Of a DNA stretch of 64,000 nt, positions 24,003 to 32,575 are shown one piece after another (the stretch's first letter is position 1; every line of letters starts with the position of its first letter). The stretch is from JAIOTH01 sp964486685 (lineage in GTDB: Bacteria; Patescibacteriota; Patescibacteriia; UBA1558; S5-K13), in contig CAZAOE010000003.1 in NCBI GenBank assembly GCA_964486685.1, positions 1 to 64,000 on the forward strand, written 5' to 3'. The notes under the pieces are model-generated. The model had not been told where the DNA came from. It worked only from the letters and a program-made list of their open reading frames with translations, and did no database searches. A program made the translations under genes and the position numbers.

Positions 24003-25754
24003 ATGCCCAAGAAAAAAATAAAATTAACTATTGATGGCAAAAAAATAACTGCTTTAACTGGACAGACCATTTTAAAAGTGGCTCAAAAAAATGGCATTAA
24101 AATACCTACGCTTTGTTATCACGAAGATTTAAAACCCGAGGGTCGCTGTGGGGTTTGTGGAGTAGAAGTTAATGGAAAAATAAAAACCAGTTGCAATAAT
24201 CTAATTCAAGCGGGCATGATAATTAAGACCAATTCCAAAAAAGTTCAAGAATACAGAAAGACCAATGTTCAATTAGTTGGCTCTAATTTCGCCCGCGAAG
24301 AGGCCTTTAAAAAATGGTTGAAATTAGAAAACCTGCCCGATATTCAAGAACTGCGTTTTAAACCCAAAGAAAAAGAAAAAATAGATTGTTCGGCCTGTGA
24401 TATTAGTATTGATTTTAGTAAATGCGTTTTATGCGGACGCTGTATTCAAAAATGTCGCGACACCCAAAGTGTTAATGCGATTTGTTTTGCCCAGCGCGCT
24501 AACGCTATGAAAGTCGGGACTTATTTTGATAAAAAAATTATTAATACTACTTGCGTGGGTTGTGGCCAATGCGCCTTAGTTTGTCCGACTGGAGCAATTA
24601 AAGAAAGAGATTATATTAACGAGGTAGAAAAGGCCTTAGCTGATAAAAAAAAGCATGTAATTATTCAAACTGCTCCGTCATTAAGAGTAGCTTTGGGTGA
24701 AGAATTTAATTTACCAGCTGGTACCTTGGTTACTGGTCAAATGATTAACGCCTTAAGAAAATTGGGATTTGATAAAATTTTTGATACTAATTTTGGCGCT
24801 GACTTAACCATTATGGAAGAAGCCAATGAATTAATCTACAGAATTAAATCAAGCTCAAGTCAAAAAAATAACAAAGAAATGCCTATGTTTACTTCTTGTT
24901 GTCCTGGCTGGGTTAATTTTTTAGAAACTTTTTATCCAGAAATGAGAAAACATCTTTCTGCTTGCAAATCACCGCAACAAATGTTTGGGGCGATTGTTAA
25001 AACTTATTATGCTCAAAAATTCAAAATAAATCCTCAAAATATAATTGTCGTTAGCGCGATGCCTTGTACGGCTAAAAAATATGAAGCCCGGCGTAAAGAA
25101 ATGAATAGTAGTGGATATCAAGACGTTGATTATGCTTTAACTACTAGAGAAATAGCTCGCTTGATTAAAAAGAAAAATATTGATTTTAAAAAATTAAAAA
25201 ATGAAGAGTTTGATTTGCCCCTGGGTCAGGCCTCGGGCGGAGGAGCTATTTTTGGCGCCAGCGGTGGAGTCATGGAATCAGCTATTCGAACTGCTCATTA
25301 TATCTTAACTGGCAAAGAATTTACCAAAGGTCTCGACCGAAGTGGAGAGAAAAATATTGAATATACTGCTGTCCGCGGAATTCAGGGCATTAAAAAAGCC
25401 ACTATTAAAATAGGGACTTTAAAATTAAATTTAGCTGTTGTGCAGGGTTTAGCCAATGCCCGCAAAATTTTAGCAGAAATTAAAAATAAAAAAGCCAAAT
25501 ATCATTTTGTAGAAGTTATGGCTTGTCCGGGTGGCTGTATTGGCGGAGGAGGGCAACCCCAACCAACAACCATGGAAATTGTTAAAAAAAGAGCTAGCGC
25601 TATTTATCAACAAGACCGAATTTTAAAATTCCGCCAGGCCCATAATAATCCGCAAATCCAACAATTATATCAAGAATTTCTCAAAAAGCCCTTAAGTAAA
25701 AAATCCCACAAATTATTACACACTACTTATAAAGATAAGAGTAAGAGAGTATAA
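24003..25754 (+). CDS. hydA: [FeFe] hydrogenase catalytic subunit
   Basis: Makes H2 from reduced ferredoxin and/or NADH, with HydB and HydC. 583 residues. N-terminal [2Fe-2S] domain: Cys38, 49, 52, 64. Two [4Fe-4S] clusters: Cys141/144/147/151 and Cys184/187/190/194. H-cluster ligands: TSCCPGW (Cys299-300), MPCTAKKYEA (Cys355), and MACPGGCIGGGGQP (Cys508, Cys512). The His-Cys3 cluster usual between the [2Fe-2S] and [4Fe-4S] domains is missing; only a CxxC (129-132) lies there. Residues 441-449 (TKGLDRSGE) are coded by a dispersed repeat also found in argS. No hydE, hydF or hydG maturase is in this window. Confidence 0.96.
   Translation: MPKKKIKLTIDGKKITALTGQTILKVAQKNGIKIPTLCYHEDLKPEGRCGVCGVEVNGKIKTSCNNLIQAGMIIKTNSKKVQEYRKTNVQLVGSNFAREEAFKKWLKLENLPDIQELRFKPKEKEKIDCSACDISIDFSKCVLCGRCIQKCRDTQSVNAICFAQRANAMKVGTYFDKKIINTTCVGCGQCALVCPTGAIKERDYINEVEKALADKKKHVIIQTAPSLRVALGEEFNLPAGTLVTGQMINALRKLGFDKIFDTNFGADLTIMEEANELIYRIKSSSSQKNNKEMPMFTSCCPGWVNFLETFYPEMRKHLSACKSPQQMFGAIVKTYYAQKFKINPQNIIVVSAMPCTAKKYEARRKEMNSSGYQDVDYALTTREIARLIKKKNIDFKKLKNEEFDLPLGQASGGGAIFGASGGVMESAIRTAHYILTGKEFTKGLDRSGEKNIEYTAVRGIQGIKKATIKIGTLKLNLAVVQGLANARKILAEIKNKKAKYHFVEVMACPGGCIGGGGQPQPTTMEIVKKRASAIYQQDRILKFRQAHNNPQIQQLYQEFLKKPLSKKSHKLLHTTYKDKSKRV
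25329..25349. repeat. GGTCTCGACCGAAGTGGAGA repeat inside hydA
   Basis: The same unit, GGTCTCGACCG-AGTGGAGAGA, occurs in argS at 55955-55977, read there in a different frame. A related version lies in miaB near 62763-62786. Confidence 0.8.
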
Positions 25755-25763
25755 AAATTAATT

Positions 25764-26690
25764 TCATAAATTTCTAATAGCACCATAAACGCCATCTCTA
25801 TTAATGATGGTTTTATTATCTTCATTGGATGATATTTCTGCGAGTTCATCTTCTCTGTCTTTTTTAATCTGCACAAAAATTTGGTATAATTTTTCGTATT
25901 TTTCAACTACGGCGGGTTGTTTAACTTTTTCAGCATAATCTCTAAAATATTGTGCTTGTTTAATTATTTCTTCTAAAATTATAATTTGCAATGGGTGCTT
26001 GGCCAATAAATTACCTCTATTTTCATACCACAATGCAGTTACTGATTCTAAATTTTGACGATCAATTCCTAAAATAAATTTTGGTATACCAGTTTTTTCG
26101 CCCTTAAATTCTAAAAAATCTGACTCAAAATATTTTAATTTTCCTAATTCACCATTATTTATTTCTTTTTCAATTCTAGCTATTTTTTTATCTATATTTT
26201 GACTAAAAGTAGCATCAATAACCACAGCTAAATGGTCAGCTGTTCTATGTTGCCCCTCGCTTTCAATCTCTAAAATATCATCTATACTATTTACAAGATC
26301 ATCATATTTGCAAGTACGTTTAGTGGTTATATTATCACCCAAATAGCAAGCCTGTTCTATTAATTCATGTAAAATTGCCTCCCAAATAGTAGCTATTTTA
26401 ACATTTATTTCTTCTTCTTTTATATTTTTGGCTTTAATCTTTTCCTCTATTCTCTGAATAGTCTCCTTGTCTTTTTCCACGTTATATAAATGTTTAAACT
26501 CATCCATATCAATGGTATCAATATTTAAAATTTTTACTGCCCGTTCATAACAATCTTGTAAAAATTTAGGGTCATCAAAAGTAAATCCTTCTTCATGATA
26601 TTTTTTCTCTATCTTTAAAAAATTATCTTCCGCTTCTGATAAATCTAAACGATTATCATTTTTTAAATTTAATGTTTCTTTTTCATTCAT
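25764..26690 (-). CDS. CPR-type hypothetical protein with a nuclease-like core
   Basis: 308 residues, soluble, acidic, no signal peptide. The middle holds KYDDLVNSIDDILEI (about 127-141), then HLAVVIDATFS and a Lys-rich helix. I recall similar uncharacterised proteins in many Parcubacteria, with the same order of an acidic DD site, a beta strand ending in Asp, and a conserved FILGID strand. The pattern is reminiscent of a PD-(D/E)XK fold, but the canonical E-x-K is not clear, so function is open. The gene is convergent with hydA and divergent from prfB. Confidence 0.6.
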   Translation of the reverse strand: MNEKETLNLKNDNRLDLSEAEDNFLKIEKKYHEEGFTFDDPKFLQDCYERAVKILNIDTIDMDEFKHLYNVEKDKETIQRIEEKIKAKNIKEEEINVKIATIWEAILHELIEQACYLGDNITTKRTCKYDDLVNSIDDILEIESEGQHRTADHLAVVIDATFSQNIDKKIARIEKEINNGELGKLKYFESDFLEFKGEKTGIPKFILGIDRQNLESVTALWYENRGNLLAKHPLQIIILEEIIKQAQYFRDYAEKVKQPAVVEKYEKLYQIFVQIKKDREDELAEISSNEDNKTIINRDGVYGAIRNL

Positions 26691-26822
26691 ATTTTTAAAA
26701 TTTATTGATAAACTTATAAATACAATGTATTATAATTATAATACCTAAATTACATTAAAAATCAATAAGGTAAAAAACTAATAACCCAATTACCTACAAC
26801 CTACCCCCTACAACCTAACCCT

Positions 26823-27917
26823 ATGGACGAAATCATCGACAAAATTCAAAAATTACAAACTAAAATAGCCCAAGCTATTAAATTTTTAGATATTAAAAAA
26901 ATTAGCAATGAAATTAAATCTTTAGAATATGAAATGAATCAACCTGGATTTTGGGATAATCAAAATAAAGCCAAACAGCAATCCCAGCGTTTAAAACATT
27001 TACAAGCACAATTAAGTAATTGGCAATCCCTAAAAAAAGAAAATAGCGAGCTTTTAGAAATAGCCCGATTAGACAAAGACGATAAAAGCGTCAATTTACT
27101 GCAAGAAATAACCGATAAATATTATCTGTTAGAAAAAAAATTCAAGCAACAAGAAATAGTTTTATTTTTTAAAGAAAAATATGATCCTAACGATGCCATA
27201 ATCACAATATTTGCTGGTGCTGGCGGAACTGAATCGCAGGACTGGGTCGCCATGCTGCTAAGAATGTATTTAAGATTTTTTGAAAATATGGGCTGGAAAG
27301 CAAAAATTATTGACGAATCCAAAGGAGAAGAGGTCGGATATAAAAGTGTGACATTGGAAATAAAAGGTAATTTTGTTTATGGCTATTTAAAAATAGAAGA
27401 TGGGGTACACAGATTGGTTCGTTTATCTCCTTTTGATGCTGACCATGCCCGCCACACTTCTTTTGCTATGGTAGAAATTTTTCCAGAAATAGAAGAAACC
27501 GAAATCAAAATTGAAGAAGATACCTTAAGAATTGATGTTTTTAAATCTTCAGGCAAGGGCGGACAAGGAGTAAACACAACCGACTCCGCAGTCAGAATCA
27601 CTCATCTTCCTACTGGAATTGTAGTTACTTGTCAAAATGAACGTTCCCAATTACAAAACAAGGAACAAGCCATAAAATATCTCCAGGCCAAATTGACTAA
27701 ATACAATGAAGAGAAATCTGAAGAGGAGCGCAAAAAAATTCAAGGTGAGGTTCAGGCAGCCGCCTGGGGTAATCAAATTCGTTCTTATGTTTTACATCCT
27801 TATAAAATGATAAAGGACTTGCGTAGTAAACACGAAACTGACCAAGTCGATCAGGTTCTAGACGGAGATATTTTACTTTTTATTGAAAGTGTATTGAGAA
27901 TGGAAAAAAATGATTAA
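26823..27917 (+). CDS. prfB: peptide chain release factor 2
   Basis: Terminates translation at UGA and UAA. 364 residues. The stop-codon recognition tripeptide SPF is at 202-204 (RLSPFDADHARHTSF), and the peptidyl-hydrolysis motif GGQ is at 246-248 (GKGGQGVNTTDSAV). The reading frame is continuous from the ATG through the N-terminal helices, so the programmed +1 frameshift found near codon 25 of many prfB genes is absent here. Its presence fits the TGA stop codons seen in other genes of the window. It overlaps the next gene by 8 bases (ATGATTAA). Confidence 0.96.
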   Translation: MDEIIDKIQKLQTKIAQAIKFLDIKKISNEIKSLEYEMNQPGFWDNQNKAKQQSQRLKHLQAQLSNWQSLKKENSELLEIARLDKDDKSVNLLQEITDKYYLLEKKFKQQEIVLFFKEKYDPNDAIITIFAGAGGTESQDWVAMLLRMYLRFFENMGWKAKIIDESKGEEVGYKSVTLEIKGNFVYGYLKIEDGVHRLVRLSPFDADHARHTSFAMVEIFPEIEETEIKIEEDTLRIDVFKSSGKGGQGVNTTDSAVRITHLPTGIVVTCQNERSQLQNKEQAIKYLQAKLTKYNEEKSEEERKKIQGEVQAAAWGNQIRSYVLHPYKMIKDLRSKHETDQVDQVLDGDILLFIESVLRMEKND

Positions 27918-29112
27918 AAATAGAAAACAAAAATTAGAAAAAAATTTTAGTCTGATATTTTGGTCTCAGGCTTTTTTAACTATGAGAATGTTTAGTATTA
28001 TCAGTACTTTATTTTTTCTACATCGCGGATTAGGATTATCACAAATATTTTATTTATCTATAACTTGGGCTATTGTCAATTTACTTTTTGAAATTCCTTC
28101 CAGCTATTTAGCTGACAAATGGGGTCGAAAAAAAACCCTAATCATAGGTGCTTTATTTAATATATTAAGTTGGATAATTTTAATATTTGCTAAAGATATA
28201 TATATTTTTATAATAGCTTTCGTTTTTACTAGCTTGCAATATGCTTGTTTTTCCGGAACAACAGACGCTCTAATATATGACAGTAATAAAGAATTGGACA
28301 AAGAGAGTAGTAGTCTAAAAAGATTAGGAAACCTTTATTCCGCTCGACATTTATTTAAAATTATTGGGCCGATTATAGCTGTGTTAATAGCTAAAAATTT
28401 AAGTGGATCTCAATTTATTGCTGTATTAATTTTAGACCTCATGGCTGCTACAATTGCCTTTATAATTATCACTAAACTCACCGAAGCCAACCATTATATG
28501 GACTTAGAAAAACAAGAAGCTGGCGTTATTAAAGATGCTTGGAAATTGATAAAAAAAGATTGGCAATTAATAAGGGCAATACTAAGTCGGGTACTAATGT
28601 TCATTTCCATTTTCATTATATGGAGATTTCATCAAAAATTTTTTACTAACCTCGGTATATCAATTATTGCTTTAGGAATTACTGCCGCAGGTATTAATCT
28701 AGTAATTTTTATATTCAATCAAAATATAATAAAATTCGTAAATCCAAAAAATCTAATAAAAAAAATAAATATATTAAATTATTCTATAACATTTTTCTTA
28801 ACTATATTTGTAGTGAGTATATTTGTATTTCCAAACAAATATTGGCTTCTTGTTTTATATGGTCTAATCCTTCTCCCAGAAGTAGCGCGTTGGCCACTAT
28901 ATTCTGAGCTATATAATAAAAAAAGTTTTTCTTTTAATAGGGCCACAACATTATCTTTGTCAAACTTGTTAAAAAGCATTTTAGACATACCTTTATTATT
29001 TATAGCATCCGTGTTAATAGGCATTAATATAATTTATCCATTCATGCTTGCATTAGTATTGGCTATTATAGTAATAATATTTTTCCGTATTCCAAAAACA
29101 ATAAAAACTTGA
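27910..29112 (+). CDS. MFS transporter
   Basis: 400 residues with about twelve predicted membrane helices in two groups of six, separated by a charged loop near 185-205. The loop between helices 2 and 3 carries ADKWGRKK, the classic major facilitator motif A. Length and layout match drug/sugar efflux or uptake types, but the substrate cannot be inferred. It starts inside the end of prfB (ATGATTAA overlap), so the two are translationally coupled although functionally unrelated. Confidence 0.88.
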   Translation: MIKNRKQKLEKNFSLIFWSQAFLTMRMFSIISTLFFLHRGLGLSQIFYLSITWAIVNLLFEIPSSYLADKWGRKKTLIIGALFNILSWIILIFAKDIYIFIIAFVFTSLQYACFSGTTDALIYDSNKELDKESSSLKRLGNLYSARHLFKIIGPIIAVLIAKNLSGSQFIAVLILDLMAATIAFIIITKLTEANHYMDLEKQEAGVIKDAWKLIKKDWQLIRAILSRVLMFISIFIIWRFHQKFFTNLGISIIALGITAAGINLVIFIFNQNIIKFVNPKNLIKKINILNYSITFFLTIFVVSIFVFPNKYWLLVLYGLILLPEVARWPLYSELYNKKSFSFNRATTLSLSNLLKSILDIPLLFIASVLIGINIIYPFMLALVLAIIVIIFFRIPKTIKT

Positions 29113-29164
29113 TTTTTTTCTAAAAAGTAATAAGATATAAACAAGAAATTATATAATTTCTAAG

Positions 29165-29231
29165 GGTCGCAATTTTGCCTGCCTGTTCGGAGCTAAAACT
29201 CCATTCAGCGTAGACAAGGCGATCTTTTTTT
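29165..29231 (+). terminator. repeat-containing terminator after the MFS gene
   Basis: Outer pairing GGTCGC/GCGATC encloses a GCCTGCCTGTTCGGAGC...ACAAGGC repeat with inner hairpin GGAG-CTAAAA-CTCC, and T7 follows at once. It is therefore both a dispersed repeat and a likely terminator. Confidence 0.5.
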
Positions 29232-29245
29232 ATTTACTAAAAACT

Positions 29246-29746
29246 ATGAATTTTAAAAAAATACCAATTATATATCACATTGTTTGGGCAACTCACAGCA
29301 CTAGAATGTCAAAAAGAATGAAAAAATATAAGATAAAATTAAAAAATCCCATATACCTCGACATTAATATGAGATATGAGATTACGAAATATTTAATCAA
29401 AATTATCAAAGAAGACAAAATTAATATATTGGCTCTCAACGTCTTACACCATCATGTACATTTAATTCTGATTTGTTTTAAATGGAAAAGAGATAATATT
29501 GTCCGCAAATTAAAAGGTAAAACAACTCAATTATATAAAAACAAACATAATATAAAAAAAGAATTCCACCTTTGGCAACAAAAATATAATCACAAAATAA
29601 TAGAATCTGAAGAGCAACTATATAACACCATAAATTATGTTAAAAATAATCATATTAAACACAACATATCTGTCCACAAGGGGTTGCAACCCCTTGTAAA
29701 AAAAGTTTTGTGTCCTGTCGAAGAAATGTATAAAAAAATAGATTAG
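29246..29746 (+). CDS. REP-associated tyrosine transposase (IS200-like, RAYT)
   Basis: Single-strand HUH endonuclease of the Y1 transposase family, 166 residues. IIYHIVWATHSTR opens the domain. HHHVHLIL at 68-75 holds the HUH metal motif (His70-Val-His72), and Tyr131 in NTINYVKNNHIKH is the expected nucleophile. Single-copy genes of this type next to palindromes are RAYTs that mobilise REP sequences. A perfect 22-bp palindrome (29676-29697) lies within its own 3' end and codes residues 144-150; a second, degenerate copy lies 90 bases beyond the stop. All catalytic residues are present, so it could be active. Confidence 0.88.
   Translation: MNFKKIPIIYHIVWATHSTRMSKRMKKYKIKLKNPIYLDINMRYEITKYLIKIIKEDKINILALNVLHHHVHLILICFKWKRDNIVRKLKGKTTQLYKNKHNIKKEFHLWQQKYNHKIIESEEQLYNTINYVKNNHIKHNISVHKGLQPLVKKVLCPVEEMYKKID
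29676..29697. repeat. REP-like perfect palindrome inside the RAYT gene
   Basis: ACAAGGGGTTG followed by its exact complement CAACCCCTTGT. It is followed by AAAAAAAGTTTTGTGTCCTGT, which is also repeated, with changes, after the second copy. Confidence 0.85.
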
Positions 29747-29787
29747 TGTTAATTTAAAAACTAACTAACTAGACAGATATGATCAAA

Positions 29788-29840
29788 AACCTTGGGGTTG
29801 CAGCCCCTTGTGGAAAAAGCTCTGTGTTCTGTAAAAAATA
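29788..29840. repeat. second REP-like copy downstream of the RAYT gene
   Basis: AACCTTGGGGTTGCAGCCCC-TTGTGG then AAAAAGCTCTGTGTTCTGT, a diverged duplicate of the palindrome and flank at 29676-29721. The pair resembles the BIME arrangement seen around RAYT genes. Confidence 0.75.
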
Positions 29841-29951
29841 TATTAGGATATAAAAAATTAGAATAATAAACAAACGATTGGGCGGATATATTGTTTTTCT
29901 CTAATAAACAATCATTAAAATTTTACCAATACCTAATTATCAATAACTAAC

Positions 29952-31322
29952 ATGAAATATTCAACCCGAAATTTAATCATTGGTAGTTTATTTATTTTAA
30001 ACATAATTATTGCCAATCATTTTGGATTATTAGATAAAATTGACCAAGAAGATGATTCTAAAATATGGTTTTATAACTCCCATGGTTTTGAATTTAAAAA
30101 TCATCAAAAATATACTTATCAAGGAATAATCATCTCGCCTCCTGATACCAGAATGGACCATCAAAAAATTAAACTTAAAACCACTCAATTACTTGAACCA
30201 GTTAAAAAAGAAATATTTGGCAATATATTAGTTAAAATTCCTTTATATCCCCCCTGCGAATACGGAGATAAAGTGGAAATTACCAGTTTTTTAATCCAGC
30301 CCGAACCAATAGAGGATTTTAGATATGATAAATATTTAGCTAAAGAAAATATTTATTCTCTGGGCTATGGCGCACGAATTAAATTATTAGAAAAAAACAA
30401 AGGCAATTCAATTTTAAAAATTATTTATAGAATCAGACAAAATATCTCTGAACAAATTAATCAACTCTGGCCCGAACCAACGGCCTCTTTTGTTAATAGC
30501 ATTTTACTGGGATATAAAAAAGCCATGTCCGAAGATTTAAAAGAGGAATTTCGCCGCGCTGGAGTTGCCCACATCATCGTTATTTCTGGACTACATATTA
30601 CTTTAATTACTTTATTACTTTCTAAAATACTTTATGGCTTAAAAATTAAACGCACCCGGCAATTACCTTTTATTTTAATTTTCCTACTTTTCTTTATTTT
30701 CTTATCTGGCTTCTCGGCCTCAACTTTGCGCGCCAGTTTAATGGGCTTAATTGTTTTACTTAGTCAAAATATCGGTCGCCACCTGCAAAAACACCTAATT
30801 TTACTTTATACAGCTATAATCATTTTAATTATTAATCCTTTATTATTATTCTATGATCTGGGTTTTCAATTAAGTTTTTTGGCCACGATTGGCTTAATCT
30901 ATCTTTCTCCTTTATTTCAAAAACTATTTAAATTTCTACCGAAAAAAATGGAAATTCAAAGCACTTTTATCTCCAGCTTCTCTGCTATTATCATGACTCT
31001 GCCCCTAAGCATTAAGCAATTTAAAACTATTTCTATTTTAGCGCCAATTGCCAATCTCTTGGTCTTACCTTTAATCCCAATTTTAATGTTTTTTAGCTTT
31101 TTAAGTATTTTGATTTCTTATTTAAACTTCGCTCTGGCAAAATATTTTGGCCTTCTGCAATACATCTTATCCAAGGTATTGTTTGAAATTATTAATAATA
31201 TCTCCACAATAAAATTTGCCAGTATCAATATAAACAATTTTAATAATTTAAATTTAATCTTAAGCTACGGCTTAATTATTAGCTTATTAATTTATGTCCA
31301 GCAGAAAAAAAATAATAACTAA
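29952..31322 (+). CDS. comEC: ComEC/Rec2 family DNA uptake channel (membrane part)
   Basis: 456 residues. The N-terminus has a short membrane segment and a DUF4131-like soluble region (about 40-150). It is followed by the Competence domain, with the signature EFRRAGVAHIIVISGLHITLI and about eight helices. In full-length ComEC a metallo-beta-lactamase domain follows in the same chain. Here it is a separate gene 172 bases downstream, the gap holding a palindromic repeat (31393-31432). It should carry single-stranded DNA across the cytoplasmic membrane, and competence genes are commonly kept in CPR bacteria. Confidence 0.92.
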   Translation: MKYSTRNLIIGSLFILNIIIANHFGLLDKIDQEDDSKIWFYNSHGFEFKNHQKYTYQGIIISPPDTRMDHQKIKLKTTQLLEPVKKEIFGNILVKIPLYPPCEYGDKVEITSFLIQPEPIEDFRYDKYLAKENIYSLGYGARIKLLEKNKGNSILKIIYRIRQNISEQINQLWPEPTASFVNSILLGYKKAMSEDLKEEFRRAGVAHIIVISGLHITLITLLLSKILYGLKIKRTRQLPFILIFLLFFIFLSGFSASTLRASLMGLIVLLSQNIGRHLQKHLILLYTAIIILIINPLLLFYDLGFQLSFLATIGLIYLSPLFQKLFKFLPKKMEIQSTFISSFSAIIMTLPLSIKQFKTISILAPIANLLVLPLIPILMFFSFLSILISYLNFALAKYFGLLQYILSKVLFEIINNISTIKFASININNFNNLNLILSYGLIISLLIYVQQKKNNN

Positions 31323-31392
31323 AAAATATGTTTCCCGCGCCCTACAAAACATTTAGCCAGAATTTAAAATAAATGCCTTTAAAGATTTTAAC

Positions 31393-31432
31393 AGCTCCCC
31401 TCCTCAGACGAGGAGGGGATTAAGGGGTGGTG
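31393..31432. repeat. palindromic repeat between the two ComEC parts
   Basis: CTCCCCTCCTC-AGAC-GAGGAGGGG hairpin followed by ATTAAGGGGTGG. It belongs to the CTCCCC/GGGGAG repeat class at 6692-6764 and 7711-7858. Confidence 0.75.
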
Positions 31433-31494
31433 TTGATTAAAGTCTTAAACTTAGCTATCTGAAAAAATAATAATTAATTAAAATCTAAAAAATT

Positions 31495-32334
31495 ATGTTT
31501 AAAAAAAATAAAATCGTTATTATCATTATCCTCATCATCGTTGCTATTTTTTATTATCACTTTGAAGATAAATCAAATTTTCTTCGGGTTTGTTTTTTTG
31601 ATGTCGGACAAGGAGATTCAATTTTGATTAAAACCCCTCAAGGAAAAAACGTCCTCATTGACGGCGGACCCAGCGCTGAATTAATTCAAAAACTCGGTCC
31701 AGAACATGCTTATAAAAACCATCAAATAGATATTTTAATTTTAACTCATGCCCACGCTGATCATTATTACGGACTGATTGAGGTAGTCAAAAGATACAAA
31801 ATCAAATTAATTCTCTGGTGCGGAATTGATGCTCATAATTATGACTACTTATATTTTAAAAATTTAATTAAAGATCTGAATACTAAAATAGCTATTTTAG
31901 GACAAGAATATTTATTAACAAATAATTTAAAAATCAAAATTTTCTATCCTACTCATTATCTTAATGAAGAGGAAGCCACAGATTTAAATAATACTTCTGT
32001 TGCTTTAATTCTAAGTTATAAAAATATAAATTTTTTTCTAGCTGGTGATTTAACTTGTGAGGGTGAGACCGAAATTATTAAACAAAACCTAAATCTTCAA
32101 GCTGAAATCTACAAGGCCAGCCATCATGGTTCGCGCTGGTCAAATTGCGCTTATATTTTAGATAAAATAAATCCTGAAATGGCTATCATTCAATCTAGAA
32201 TTGACAATACCTTTGGACACCCTCATCAAGAAACACTTGATAGATTAAATAACAGAAATATTGAAATATTGCGCAATGATGAATTGGGTGATATTTGGAT
32301 ATATAGTGATGGTTTAAAATTTTGGCTACCTTGA
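31495..32334 (+). CDS. ComEC-type metallo-beta-lactamase domain protein
   Basis: 279 residues: one N-terminal anchor helix (5-20), then a metallo-beta-lactamase domain of the ComEC C-terminal kind. FFDVGQGDSILIKTPQGK and LIDGGPS are the ComEC signature strands, and THAHADH (84-90) is the HxHxDH metal motif. FFLAGDLTCEGE and KASHHGS complete the site. It most likely works with the channel protein encoded just upstream, perhaps as the nuclease that degrades the non-entering strand. It ends in TGA. Confidence 0.9.
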   Translation: MFKKNKIVIIIILIIVAIFYYHFEDKSNFLRVCFFDVGQGDSILIKTPQGKNVLIDGGPSAELIQKLGPEHAYKNHQIDILILTHAHADHYYGLIEVVKRYKIKLILWCGIDAHNYDYLYFKNLIKDLNTKIAILGQEYLLTNNLKIKIFYPTHYLNEEEATDLNNTSVALILSYKNINFFLAGDLTCEGETEIIKQNLNLQAEIYKASHHGSRWSNCAYILDKINPEMAIIQSRIDNTFGHPHQETLDRLNNRNIEILRNDELGDIWIYSDGLKFWLP

Positions 32335-32358
32335 ATTCTAAAAAACTTATGCTATACT
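32331..32358 (+). promoter_or_regulatory. candidate promoter before a hairpin element and the response regulator
   Basis: TTGAAT (32331-32336) and TATACT (32353-32358) are 16 bases apart, with an extra TATAAT overlapping downstream. The expected transcript starts at the left arm of the inverted-repeat element. Confidence 0.5.
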
Positions 32359-32363
32359 ATAAT

Positions 32364-32523
32364 AAACTTGTCGTGCAATAATCTTACTACTGCAATTTCC
32401 ATATTTTGGCTAAATTCATAAAAAATCTTTTCCATATAGCTCTAGCTAAATCTCAAAGATTATTTTAATAATTTATCTCAAAATCTGAAAATTTCGTTAC
32501 GTAATTTATCACACAACAAGTTT
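32364..32523. repeat. 160-bp imperfect inverted-repeat element
   Basis: The left arm begins AAACTTGTCGTGCAATAAT; the right arm is the near complement, ending ATTATCACACAACAAGTTT-like sequence (TTATCACACAACAAGTTT at 32506-32523). Pairing continues inward for about 50 bases with mismatches, then an inner AATCTTT/AAAGATT hairpin. It could be a MITE or a structured RNA made from the promoter just upstream. Confidence 0.5.
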
Positions 32524-32575
32524 AATAAGATTTTAAAAAATCTATATTTTAATATTAGTAAATAAATTAAAAATT

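Noticed and set aside
26823..26960. Programmed frameshift at the start of prfB
   Set aside because: The frame is open from the ATG to the stop and no in-frame TGA or CTTTGAC site is seen near codon 25.
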